Of a stretch of DNA of 64,000 nucleotides, positions 46,661 through 58,624 are shown piece after piece. The notes beneath the pieces are model-generated. The model saw only the letters and a program-made list of their open reading frames with translations, did no database searches and was not told where the DNA came from. The DNA is from Alligator mississippiensis (Eukaryota; Chordata; Crocodylia; Alligatoridae): contig NC_081824.1 in the NCBI RefSeq assembly GCF_030867095.1, forward strand, positions 311,008,956 through 311,072,955, given 5' to 3'. Position 1 is the stretch's first letter; each line of letters begins with the position of its first letter. Made by a program: the position numbers and the translations under genes.

Positions 46661-47319
46661 CACTAGTCTAAAAATGCTGAGCCCAGTCTAAGATAGACCT
46701 GGATCAATGCATACTCAAACTTAATCCATCTAGGTTAGATGGGGGGGCAGGGGAGGCAGGAAACTTCTGTACAGTTACCTGCACAGGCCCAGGGCTGGGA
46801 AAGTCCAGCTGCCAGCCCCAGCCTCAGGGCTCACCCTGGTGCAAGGGAGGCAGAAATAGGAAAAGGTATTTTTAGCCCCCCACACCAGTCCAGGTGCTGC
46901 CTGTTTTATCAGTGTTTCTGGCTGCTGAAAGTTGAGCAAGCAAGCCCCAGTGTGGGGAGGGGCAGGAGGGATGGGGGTGTAAGTTTGCTGGGAGGGTGGG
47001 GAGCCGTGGCACTAAAAATAGCCCCTGATTCCCCTCCCAAGCCTCCCTGTGGACCCCACGAGCTCCTCTGAGTCCATGAAACCCTTCTGGACTCCAGCAA
47101 CCACCCATGGACCCTGCTTCCCCAATCCCTCTTGTGGATCCTGCCTCTCCCTTCAACCCTTCCACAGACCTCCAATCCTTCTGTACCACTCCCACAGGAT
47201 GCACCTGCCCCCCCAAACCCCCTCCCATACCAACTTACCTTAGATCAGGCTGCCATATGTAATGTTATCTAACCTCCTGCTAAGATCCTTGAATGTCTGT
47301 ACTTAGCCAGGAAGATTTG

Positions 47320-47382
47320 GTGACTCACCCACGGTTACACAGGTTAGACGTGGCAGACCTGGGATATGGCCCTAGAACAGGG
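47320..47382 (-). mobile_element. MIR-like relic
   Basis: GTGACTCACCCACGGTTACA, then GTGGCAGACCTGGGATATGG, follows the antisense MIR core pattern (gacttgcccaaggtcacaca... gtggcagagctgggattcga). Decayed. Confidence 0.45.
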
Positions 47383-47934
47383 TTACTAAAAATTCTGATG
47401 TTCTTGGATGACATAAATGTCTTTTATTACTTTGTTTTAAAATATTACACATGCAAAAAAATGCAGACAGATGAAGCAGCACTTATTGCCACACATAGTA
47501 AACTTTAGCTCATAGCAAGGCCCATCAGTTTACTTAAATACCTGCAAGTGACTCATGAATATTTAGGGTCAGATCCTGATTCCATGGTTTATAGTGAGAA
47601 ATAGTTAACTGTGTGCCTATAGTCCCAGTGATTTCAATGAGAATATATGTTCAGGAGCAGTGAAGGTATCGAAAGATTTGGCTCTAATGACACAGAGAAT
47701 GCCATGTATAATAGGGCACTCTGGTACAGGAGTGTACAATAGAAAATAGTAAGACATAATAATAGAATAAACTGCAAAATACTCTAGCTTACATTGTATA
47801 CATTTTAGCAAATATTGTAGACAAAGCCACAGACATAGGTTGGAGAACAATGTCTTTTGCAAACACTATGTTGTTCTCCCCATAGCTATTGTACAAGCTT
47901 ACTACTAGCTCCCAATTCAGTTTGTACCTACAGA

Positions 47935-48180
47935 CCTGTCTATACTACAAAGATGTGACTGCGTAGGAAGGAGCTGGCTGCTAACTAGTTGATAACAATG
48001 TAGCTAACACAGCATGGAGCTCAGCAGCTGTAAAACTTGCCCAGGAAGGTGGACAATACTCTGGTGGCTAGCCCATGCTAAGATTGGAGCTGCCATGGCT
48101 ACATTGCTATCAACAACCACACTGGCCAGTTTGAAACACGTTCAGATGCATCTGCATAAGCTACAGTCATATCTTTGACT
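47935..48180. mobile_element. Possible MITE
   Basis: Starts ACCTGTCTATACTACAAAGA and ends with GCTACAGTCATATCTTTGAC. The termini show weak inverted similarity (ACTACAAAGATG / CAAAGATATGACTGTAG). The composition is that of a small non-coding DNA transposon. Low certainty. Confidence 0.3.
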
Positions 48181-48189
48181 TGAATTAGA

Positions 48190-50130
48190 ACATCAATGTA
48201 GGAGTATTCCCATTGACTTCAACCTGGTTAAAAATAGGAAAGGCCTTCCTGAATTGGAAGGTCTCTTAGCAACAATTTAAATTTAGAATGCGTCTTCATT
48301 ATTCGCATGGAATACAATAGTTTCATTAGACATCTCGAAGAAAAGTATTTCTGCTCTTCTTTATCTATGGGTCCAAGCATGAAGCGTATGTAATCTGTTT
48401 AGCCTTCAATTATTCGTATAGGAATTGAGGGCAGTCAGCACTTGTAGGATTGGCCTTCTGACAGACAGAGAATCCACTGAAAGGAACATCATCATGCAGC
48501 TGCTGCACTTCATAACTGCACAGTTGTTTGGCTTGCTCTTCCTCACTCCCTGTTTTCTTCATCTGATCCTTTCTGAACACACATTAGATGGAACAAAACA
48601 TTAATGTAGTAAGATGGTGTAAATAAACATAATGTGTAATTTATTAAAGCCCTTCTTGAGAATTAACTGTTAACCAATTTGTGTCTACAGCAATTAACTC
48701 TTTATCTACTTGAAGATTATATTTTATGAGCATGCAACAACTATGGCATTCAGCATAGCTTTATTGCACATTTGGGAATTCCACTGCAAATTATAACAAT
48801 TAATGAGTGAGGGGGTATAGTCTGAAACACAGTTTCCTGTAGAAAATCTCATTTTTAATATTGCAATGGGTTATGGATAAATAGAGTCCAGCATTAGTGC
48901 ATCCTTTTAATGCCAGGCATAAAACCCATCTGTAATGGATGCAGAAGTTCACACCTGCCTGAACTTCCTGACAGTGGCAGCCTGGCCTGGCTTTTCAAAA
49001 TGCAATTTATTTATTTATTTTTTTTCTAATAGAGCCTCTAGACCAGCTGATTTTTTTTTTTTTTTTTTTTTTTTTTCCTATCAACTTGTGGAGGAGAAAA
49101 AGTTTCTGGTACCTATTATTTTCATATAAATGTTTAATGATGATTTAGATTTAGCTTGACTCCCCAGTACTCGAGGATAATCTGCAATGCTGCTAATAGG
49201 ATATAATAGATTAAAAATATAAGGATATGATAGGGAGAAAGAGAGGACTGTGGTTTTATATCCTCTTTCAGTCCTTTGGGAAAGTGCTGAGTCCAGAAAT
49301 AATGAGTACCTTAAAAGAGAGAAACTCACGCATGCATTTTTAGCTATTGGCTCCTTTTCAAACTGTATGCCGTAAATACTTTCTTTTTGGAGGGGCAGGG
49401 GGGAAGGGGGAGAAAAATTTGCTACCCCTATGCTTCCGATTCTTAGGAATGACACATTACTTTGGACACATTTGTTTTATAGATATCCAAAGTAAGACAT
49501 CTTGATTTTGCTTATTTGTTAGACTGTGCATGGCTTTAACCTTCTGAAAATTGCTGGTCACTTTTGAAGACAACGGTCACTGTTTATAACTTTTCCATAA
49601 TGGTAGCATGCATAAAAATACAGTGAATCATTGTCAATATTTTGATATATCATGTTGTTTGATAGAATCAAATTTGTTGTTTCAAATTGATTTCTGTATA
49701 AAATATAATTAAAAATATCTAAACATCAGTACTTGTGTGTGACATCTAAACCAATAAAACAGAATTTTTCTATGGAACTTATATGGCTGGTTTTGTGCCA
49801 TGCTGTCCAGTTGTGTGTGTGATTCTTAAATAACAAAGAGTAACATGCAGGTAAGTTGGGGGAGGGAAGGCTCTTCTCAGATCACTAGAGTTGTCAAGAT
49901 AAAATTTAAATTCATTCATAAATCCTGCATAAAGTTCATGCTGTTTAAGTAGGGAAGTTTTATGATGCTTTTGTTGATAGGCCCATGTACTCCTATGGAC
50001 TTAGCTTAAGATAGCATAGGGTCTCCTAGCATGTTCTGTATAGTTTTATTCATGCTAAAAACCGGAGTTCCATACTCGGGCAGAGTAGTGATCCATTTTG
50101 CCCTGTTTCTGATAGTGGTAGGAGTGGATG
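48190..50130. other. No gene recognised; contains poly-T run
   Basis: AT-rich DNA with a T run of 26 at 49051-49076. No coding segments or repeat termini that I can support. Confidence 0.5.
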
Positions 50131-50138
50131 CTTTCGAG

Positions 50139-50981
50139 CAAGGGTGGCCAAAATATGGTCCGCAGCCTGGATCCAACCCACCAAGCTGATCCTATCTGGC
50201 TCACAGCAGGTCCCTTGGCCCTACCCAGCCCAGGCATGAGGGGCAACCTGGGTCATGGAGTGTGTGGCTGGTCCTCTTCCCCCCAGGTGTGAAGCGCAAC
50301 CCAGCCAATCTCCGCAGGTGGCTCTCAGGCATGATGGGAGCTGTAGTCCACAGGTCCAGGTAGTGCAGCAGCTGTACTTGGCTTCCTGGCAGCCCCTGCA
50401 GAGATGAGTCACTCTGTGTCTTCACACTTCCAGCTGCTGCTGCCAGTGTCTCTACTGGCACTGCTGCTGGACTTGGACCTTCTACCTGGGCACCCCAGTC
50501 CATCTGCCCTGCACCCACTGCTGGGGCACCAGATGGAGCAGGTAGGAGAGGTCTCCAGGGGGATGCTCTGAGACTCCCGTGGGCAAGGAGCACTTGGCGG
50601 GACAGATGGGATAGGGAGCCCGGACAAGTGGGGAATGGAGTCTGTGAGCAGGACAGGCAGATGGGGCTGGAGTCAGAGTTGTGGGTAGTGACAGTGCAGG
50701 GCTGGGGGCCGGGGCAGAACTGCAATCTGCTCCCTGCATGTCCCTGCAACGGGTGCCAGTTCCACAGTGCACTTGGAAGTGAGTTCAGGGTTGATAGGCC
50801 TGGGGCTCTGGATAGGAGCAGTTGGCATTTCCCCCTCCTGCTGTACTGGGTGGTGTAAAAGACCATGACGGGGTGAGGTAGAGGGGGGTGAGGCCAGGTC
50901 AGCACTCCCTTCCCCCCTGCTTTCAACATCTCACCTAAACTTCTTAAATGGTCCTCCAGCCCAAATAATTGCCCACTCCTG
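50139..50981. mobile_element. hAT-like non-autonomous element, 843 bp
   Basis: Begins CAAGGGTGGCCAAAATATGG and ends ATAATTGCCCACTCCTG. The flanks CTTTCGAG (50131-50138) and CTTTAAAG (50982-50989) match at 6 of 8 positions. GC-rich interior with long spurious frames on the minus strand (up to 242 codons); no transposase motifs. Confidence 0.7.
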
Positions 50982-51094
50982 CTTTAAAGAGAGCATTGAA
51001 TTGGATATTTCTGGAGTGACCTATCTATTCCCTCTTTGTTACCCTCCATCATCACTATTTTAGAGATGCTAGAGGAAACTGTTTGACTGTTCTA

Positions 51095-51560
51095 CTTTAA
51101 TCACTAATAATAGATCTGTCATCCATGAATCTGTCTAGCCCTTTTTGCCCCTGGCTGTGTTATCTGCTTCTCCAGCATCCTGTGGCAAGGATTTCCACAA
51201 ATTAATTATGCACTGCTTAATGTACTTTCTCTTGTTAGTTTTAAACCTACTATATTCAGTGGGTGCCCTTAGTTCTGGGACTTTGTGAATAACAGTTTTG
51301 TATTCACTCCATCCACACGCTTCATAATTTTTATAGACCTCTATCGTATCTCCCCTCAGCCTTCTTTCCAAGCTGAAGGTCCCTAGCCTTTTTAATCTCC
51401 CTTAGTATAACAACTTCTCCATACCCCTGATCATCTTTGAACTTCTGTGTACTTTTTCTAATTCTACTACATCCTTTTTGAGATGCGAAGACCAGAACTA
51501 CATACAGTATTCAAGACATGGGTGCACGATGGATTTGCACAGTATGATTTGATGTGCTGT
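51095..51560 (-). mobile_element. Old L3/CR1-type LINE 3' portion
   Basis: On the minus strand the segment RRLRGDTIEVYKNY is followed by YSRFKTNKRKYI and NLWKSLPQ, then a 3' region reading AAAAAGGGCTAGACAGATTC. This is the C-terminal ORF2 and 3' UTR pattern of ancient L3/CR1-like elements. The 5' end is lost. It is more decayed than the CR1 copies in the inverted duplication. Confidence 0.65.
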
Positions 51561-54500
51561 CACATTTCACATGATATTTACCAGACGTTCTAGAAGCTTG
51601 TTTTCAAAACTGTTAAAAGCTATTTAATCTTTATGAAGAAGGAAGTCCCTGATTTCAACAAATGTCGAGGAAGCTGTCTGGAAGCAGAAGTGACTGGACA
51701 AATACGTAAAGTCTACCTTTCTAGTGCTCCCCCAAAGAGCATTATCTAAAATGTCCTTTCACATGAAAGCATCTGGAGCTGTTATCACAATTAGCTTAAC
51801 CATGTTATTGGCTGCAAACAGAAAGCATTGGCTAAGCGTGGTGGTTAAGCAATACAAGAATAATTTAATTCAGGGGTTTTGTACTTCTTTGGGTATTCCT
51901 GAATATGAACCATTCAGGAGATGATCCATCCTTGCCAGCTACAGAAAACATGTAGAAGGTAGAGAGAATGCATAGTAATGATATACTGAAGTGAAGGGAG
52001 GAAAAAACAACACAGGAAAAGCAGCCACCTGCTCTGCTACTGGGAAAGAAATTGAGCAGTTGGGAAGAACCAGTGGTGCATAACAAAAGCATGGAGAACA
52101 TGGGAAGATAAATTTAATGGGAAACTAAATAAGTTGGTTGGCAGTACCTAAAACAAAGAAAATGAGCAGTAAATATTACACAATGGACAAGTACTGTGGT
52201 TTACAGAAACAAGAAGTAATATAATGTTTTTACTCTGTCAATGAGCTTGGTAGATGACATTAGGATGTTGGCTTCACCAGAACTTCCTCCTTATCTTAAT
52301 GTCACAGGAAAAGAAGATTCCCCCCCAAAAAGGATGTTGGCTCTGGGAATGATACTATGATGTACATACACTCTGTCTACTCCAGGGTCTTTAATCCCTT
52401 TCATCCAGATCCACCCTACTTAGATAGGGACACTCAGAACTTGATGCATTGCCCAGGACCTCTCAATGAAGGCCTAATAAGGAAACACAGTTAAATGGAT
52501 GTGGGGAGGTCATCTGTAGGGAGAGAGAAAAGTTTAAAATTACTTTCTAATAGAGCTGCAAAGGAAAAAGTGTAGGCATGTAAATCTAAATTTTTAATTA
52601 AGATACTCCAGTATATTTCGTTTGTAGACACTCCTGGTCAGACCCTTCTGATCTTGCCAAAGCCTTTCTCCCTCAGGTAAGGAAATCAGTAGAATTTGCT
52701 ACGTAGTGTGGAACCACCCAACTAATGGGCTGTAAATAGCAACCTACTCATGTGACGGCAGCTCCAGATACCTTTGGTTTATAGGTTTAGCACGCAAGGT
52801 AACATATATTTGGGTAAAACATGCAATTTCTGAATGAATATGTACAGTTTTGTAACTTCCTCAAAAAAAAGAAAAAAAAACCCCAATTATGCTTTGCAGA
52901 TTTTTAACTCATCAAGGAAAAGAAAAAAAATTAAAACCAGGTTTTGATCAGCAGTTTCTGGTGTCATTCAGATTGAATATAACAAGTGGAGGGGGGCAGG
53001 CACAGGAGGGTGAAGTGTGGCGGGGCAAACACTGGGGGTCTGGCCACCTGCCCCCCCTTCCCCCCCCTTTCCTGCCACCATGGCAGGAGGATGAATTTAA
53101 GATGCCCCTCCGATAATTAGATTCGATACATGGAAAATGATAACTAATTTATCATTTCCTGTATAGAATCTAAATATTGGGGGGGACTAATTAAGAGACT
53201 AGTTTAGTGAATGGAAGAGCTCTTCCTTGCATACTGAGGAGTGTCACAGTGATTTCCAAAGAACAAACACAGCAAGCACTGTGACCTTGAATAATTCAAC
53301 CTTATGCCAATTTGGGGCTGTCTTCTCTAGCAAGATACAGTGTGTCCTGAACAGGTCAGGGTTTTCCCTCTTAGTTTTCTAATGACCTGCATTTATTTAT
53401 TTATTTATTTATTTATTTTTGGCAAAAGAATTAACAATCAATAGGGTGTTACAGAGCCCTTTTGGTGCCTTTCCTATTATTGATTAAACTCCTCCTAGAA
53501 TTTAAACCTCTGAAGTATTTATTACTGTTCAGACTCTGCCCCCCCCAAGCATTTCTCCAGTTTTTCATGCCTGTCTCTACATTTTATTCATATAGCCTCA
53601 GGCAGTCTATATTCCAAAGAATCAGCTGTTCCTGCAGCATGGTATGAATCGCAACATATTTTTTATTTAATGCTAATGCACCCCTCTCACACAATGTATT
53701 AAGTGTTCTCAAGAGACAAGTGAATTGCCATCTTGAAGTCAAAGGATGCACACATGCAGCCTTATTAAAAATATAATTTCAAACCTGCTATGCTGCATAT
53801 ATGCATGTTGCTAGCTTTATTGCTAGCCCAACACCTGCAGAATGCATAAGCACATGATTCACTTTAAGCATGTCAGTACTCCAATTCAGGATCTAAGCTC
53901 CCTCCCTACTTTATTTCCCACTCAAGCCAATAAAGATACATATGCTTAAACCCCCTTCCTGAACAGAGATGATTTCCTGAATGAGGGTCATGGTGTGCAG
54001 CACTTTGCTGGCCTGAGCCCTGGTTTGTTTATTCCTCCGTGGTGTGGGTGATTCCAAAAGAACTTCAGGAAAAATAAGCAGAGTGCTTTTTATTTCACAA
54101 TGTGCTCTTGAAGCAAATGGAGGAGATGTTTTCATCCTCTGCAGAAGCTCGTAGGACAAATGCAAAAGTGTGCTTTTATGTCCTAAAAGAAGAAACGCAC
54201 ATGGCCAGGCACTAAAGGTACAGCCTGTCCTTTCCAGAAATCAGTGGACTGAATGAACATGTAGGAAAAACACCACCAGAGGTACAGTGCACTACAGCAC
54301 AATTAGAAAAAAAAACCAAAATAGATGCATTACTGTCACTAGAGGCAGATGAAAGCATCTTTTAATTTATATACATTAAGGTTCATTCATATTTAAATTA
54401 TAAGACAAATATTTAGTAATTGTTCCTTTTGTTGTTTTTCTATGAAGGCTGATAAACTAGCCTAGTTTCATTTAAATGTAAAATCTAGGCTCTACCTAGT

Positions 54501-55020
54501 CATGTTCAGTAAAGGCTTCCTACAACTACTCTAATTCTGTATCTGTACAACATCCCTCAAAAGCTGACTACGATGTTTTCAGAGGTCTACTTTGTAGTGT
54601 GTGTAAGAAACTATGACCATGTGTGGTGCTATATAGTCTAATAATATTAATGAATAATCCATAGTACTTTTTGCAAGTGTTAGTTACTGCGTCTAAATTC
54701 TAGTTTGTATAATTACATGTTATTGTGACCAAAGCGGGCTGATTTTGAGCTGGCAATTGTGGTGGGGAGCACTTTGGGGAGCTCAGTGTGAGCAGGCTTT
54801 GTTGTAAGTAAGATCTAGATGCCCTGTCCACCCCTGAGGAAGGTGGCAATCAGGGTCTAGCAGCCGGGTCCAGATACACCTCTCTGATGGATTCCTGATG
54901 AGTCGAAGAGAATTGTTTCATTGTATTGAATAAGTGTCCACAGGTTAATGCTATAGTTTTTTAACAGTTGTTGCAAGTGTGGCTAACTTTCCCCCCCCCC
55001 CCCGTTCTTTATCCAGGCTA
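51561..55020. other. No gene recognised; contains a (TTTA)n microsatellite
   Basis: About 3.5 kb of mostly AT-rich DNA. A (TTTA) repeat of about seven units lies at 53391-53418. Short C runs occur at 53050-53068 and 54991-55003. No exon-like segment found. Confidence 0.5.
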
Positions 55021-55021
55021 G

Positions 55022-55410
55022 TTTAAGGCCCCTAGCAGACATGCAAGTAAAGCTGTGGTGGGATCTGATGTGGGATGCCCACAGTTACACTTTCATGCCA
55101 CACAGGGTCCTTCTGTACTGGCAGATAGTAAGCTGCAACGGCTGGGAGCCTCATAAGCTGGTCTGGGCTCCCAGCTGCAGGGGCACACTGTGTGCTCTCA
55201 TGGCTGGGAGCTCCAGCCTGGCCACATGTTCAGTTAATGGTTTGATAGGAACCAGTCACAAAGTTATTACATAAATAACGTGTAATAACTTTGTGGTTTA
55301 TTCCTTGTTTTATGATGCCATTAATTTCATTAATGTGTGGCCAGGGAACAACTTAAGACATGATTAACTGGTTAATCATCTCTTAAGTGTAACACATGCC
55401 AGGGGTCTAA
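55022..55410. mobile_element. TIR-bearing MITE
   Basis: Left end TTTAAGGCCCCTAGCAGACA and the inverted right end TTAGACCCCTGGCATGTGTT pair imperfectly over about 28 bp. An internal hairpin (GTTATTAC...GTAATAAC) lies near 55262-55290. No coding capacity. The target duplication is not clear. Confidence 0.55.
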
Positions 55411-55716
55411 TAGTCTGAGCCATTTTTTTTATATGAGTTGTATGACTATCAAATCAGAGCAATGGTAAGCTCTCACCCAACCATGTCATAAATTATTGGG
55501 GAAAAAGTGTTCTGCTCTGGAAAGCCAAACACTGCTAGGATGAAAAATCTCAGTTCTCCACATCATTATAATTTTCCCCTTTCCTACCCCCATATCTACT
55601 TTCAGCTGCTCACTCCCCAGCCTCATTCCAACAATGGTGAAGAGTCCTTGGTGAAACACAGGCTTCGCCCTTTGGGAGGCCATGCATCCAGATCCCTAGT
55701 TCCACTTTATATTATG

Positions 55717-56421
55717 TAGAGTTACCATACATCCAGGTTTTCCCAGACATGTCCTTCCATCTCTGTCCGGGCTGTTTTTTAAAATATCAGCAAATGTCCA
55801 AGATTTTACTCTGCCTCCGGAGGCTTTGCCTGCACTTCCTGGCTTGCCCCAGCAAGGAGCTGTTTGGGTTGAGAAGAGCAGGGAAAGGCAATCAGAGGCC
55901 GGAGCTTCATGTGCTCTGTGCGCAGGCTCTGGCAGCTTCAGGCCGGTAAGTGTGTGTCTGTGCGTGCATGCCTTCTGGCACTGGGGCTGCAGCAGGGCAG
56001 GGAGGCAGGGGAAAGGAGGTTGGGTGGGTTCTTCGGGGGCAGCAGGGCTGGGGGGCAGGGGGCTGCAGGTTGGAAGTGAGGGATACTGGCAGGGCTGGGG
56101 GGCAGGAGGTACAGGTCAGGAGTGAGGGGTGTTAGCAGAGATAGCGGGGCTGAGGGTTGGGAGTGAAGGGCACCAGCATGGTCTGGGGGGCAGGGTACTA
56201 TGGGTTGGGAATAAGAGGCACCAGCAGGGATGGGGATGGGAGGGGCGGGGCAACGGGGTGGGAGTGAAGGGCAGGGACAGGACACAGGCATATCTCTGCC
56301 CCCCCAAATCATATACCCACTTCCCCCCTCCACCTCCCTTCCTCTCCCTTCCCCCTCTCCTTCCTCCCTCCCCTCCCCCCATGTCCTCTTTTTTGAAACT
56401 GAAAATATCATAACCCTACAT
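55717..56421. mobile_element. Non-autonomous DNA transposon with GC-rich minisatellite
   Basis: Left end TAGAGTTACCATACATCC and the inverted right end TAGGGTTATGATATTTTC are imperfect inverted termini, with GACATGTCC on the left and GACATGGGG on the inverted right in register. The interior (about 55985-56270) is a minisatellite of 40-50-bp units built on GGAGTGA(A/G)GG...CACCAGCA(G/T)GG(T/C)TGGGG. An ATTATG duplicate may flank it (55711-55716 and 56729-56734, once the inserted MITE is disregarded). Confidence 0.55.
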
Positions 56422-56722
56422 CAGGGGTCAGCAACCCCCGGCACACATGCTGAGCATGACACACAAGGCCATTTTGCTCAGCACACCACTGCCAACCCAG
56501 GCTCTTGAGCAGCTGCTGCCAGCCACAAAGCCCAGGCTGCTCCCAGCAGGCAGCTGAGAGGCTGCAAGCCCTGCTGCAAGCAGACCAGGCTCCATAGGCT
56601 GGCTGTAGCCAGGAGGCTGCAAACAGCTGCTCTGAGCTCCGGCGTGTCAGCACACCGGCACTTTCCAAGGTAGACGTTGTGGTTTTTTCGGCACTCCAGC
56701 CAAAAAATATTGCCTACCCCTG
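56422..56722. mobile_element. hAT-like MITE with perfect 8-bp target duplication
   Basis: Begins CAGGGGTCAGCAACCCCC and ends TATTGCCTACCCCTG. CCCTACAT occurs exactly on both sides (56414-56421 and 56723-56730). It landed in the last bases of the 55717 element, so it is the younger of the two. It is 301 bp with no coding capacity. Confidence 0.85.
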
Positions 56723-56730
56723 CCCTACAT

Positions 56731-57168
56731 TATGATAATCTTGAAGACTGTTGTAAAGTCTCAATAAAGGGATTAGACAAAGCTGAAAGTAAGGTGGGTA
56801 CAAGCCATTGATCTGGTGCTCTTCTAGTTCTGATGACTACGTTCCTGGTTACAGGTGAGTTTTATACATTACAGTCTTCAGGTGCTGACTGTTTCTGCTC
56901 TGTGTGAGCACTCAGGCGTCTCTCTCCAAGTCTTGTACACAGCATGTTCTGTGCTGGGTGCTCTGGGCCCATTCTCTCCTCTTTGGTTGACTCATAGTCC
57001 TGGTCAGAAATCTGGAAGGCATTATAATGACCTTTATTTTCTATGTGTTGGTTACCTGTTTTTATCCCTGTCGGTCTGTGCTGTTTTAGTTACCTAGGAG
57101 CAGATTATCCCAGGCATGGGCAAACCTGCTGAGGGAATCCATATGCCTGTTCTCTTTATTCCAGTTTG
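56731..57168. other. No gene recognised
   Basis: Non-coding sequence between two hAT-like elements. Confidence 0.45.
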
Positions 57169-57176
57169 TCTTAGGC

Positions 57177-57420
57177 CAGGTGTATCAAGCATATGGCCTA
57201 TGGGCTGGAGTCAACCTGCAGGGCTCCTGGAGGGGCTGGGAATTTGGTGGTAGCAGTGTTAAGCCCTGAAACTCCCTGAGCAGACACAGTAGCTCAGGCA
57301 GCTGCAGGGGTGAATGCTGGCGCGCTTGTCCCACCACCAAGAGTGAAGTGGATCCCACAGGTGAGGAGCCTGGCCATCTGGGCCAGTCCCAGAGGGCTAA
57401 ACAAGTTTGACCCCCCGCTG
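57177..57420. mobile_element. hAT-like MITE, 244 bp
   Basis: Begins CAGGTGTATCAAGCATATGG and ends CAAGTTTGACCCCCCGCTG. The flanks TCTTAGGC (57169-57176) and TTTTAGCC (57421-57428) match at 6 of 8 positions. Non-coding. Confidence 0.65.
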
Positions 57421-57428
57421 TTTTAGCC

Positions 57429-58620
57429 AAATATTTTGCCAAATTGTCCCTCTTAATTCAAACCAAGCCCAGTCTAATGAAGCTGGGAGAGAGAACTTGT
57501 TCCTCTTTCTCTCCTCTTCTTCCACTTGATGACTTTGACATGAGGCTTGATTTCTAGCAAAATTGTATTTCCTATTAATATGGTAATTATGGCCTGACCC
57601 AAAGCCCATAGACATTTAAGGGAAGATTCCTCCTGACTTCAGTGGCATTTGAATCAAGACTTAGAGGATATTTGTTACTGGAGGAATTCTGTAAATGTTA
57701 CAGGGTTATTTCAAATGACTAATCATGGTTTAGAATAGCAATAATCTCATCAAAAATTGTGTCTTAGCAGCAGTTGTGTCTTGTACTGCCTTAGGGGTAC
57801 TTTACATAAACACTGCTTATTAGCTACTTCAGGACAAGCAGCAGTAGTTGGGTTTATTTTAAACTTAAATTACTATGCGAACAAAGAAACAAAAACAAAA
57901 CCCACGCCTGCCTAGAACCTGTGCTTGAATTTGTTAGGACATCTGTTCATATACAAATAACTACCACTCATATTTGATACATCATAAAACCTACAGGTCT
58001 GGCCATGTAGCTTGGAAATACAGAAGTTATGTCTTAAAATATTTATACACATGGTTAAATCTTAATTTTAAGCGAGTGTATGAATTGTCACTTTATTTCT
58101 TAAAACAATTCATTGCTTGTTTCCCTTCCCTGCCAAAATAGACAATTAAGTGAATATAGTAAATCATGGCAAGGAACAAGTTCCAGGAAGCCGAAAACAT
58201 TTTTAATTAAAGATAGATGCACAGAGAGAGGGCAGGAAGACATGAAGCTGAAAGATCATTTGTCTGACATAATACAATTGTAAAGAAAATCACTATAATG
58301 TAAGTTCTTTCTCTAACACTTCACACGGGTATGCACTGAAAAAGTAAAGGACTGTCATCTTCATGCTATATTGTACGTAGGAAAATAAGAGGTGCACTTA
58401 ATCCAGAAAAGATGGTTAGTAACACACAGCGGGCCCCCTTCCCTCCCCTACCAAGAATTATTTTTCGAAGGGGAAGAAAAATGTAGTACTGTCAAACCTA
58501 AGCATTCAAAAAAACTCAACAGCTAGGCTCCGAAATCTTAATGTTAAAAAAGATATATTTGGCATTCTTTTTTGCCTTATGTTTTTGAGCCTTCAGTATT
58601 CACATTTTCTGTCTTTTCAC
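57429..58620. other. No gene recognised; AT-rich DNA
   Basis: No coding or repeat feature that I can support. Confidence 0.5.
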
Positions 58621-58624
58621 CAGT

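Noticed and set aside
50201-50929. 242-codon minus-strand frame
   Set aside because: Contained in the hAT-like element 50139-50981; serine/proline-rich without any family motif.
53391-53418. (TTTA)n run as a regulatory or CRISPR-like repeat
   Set aside because: A simple microsatellite with no spacers or unit structure.
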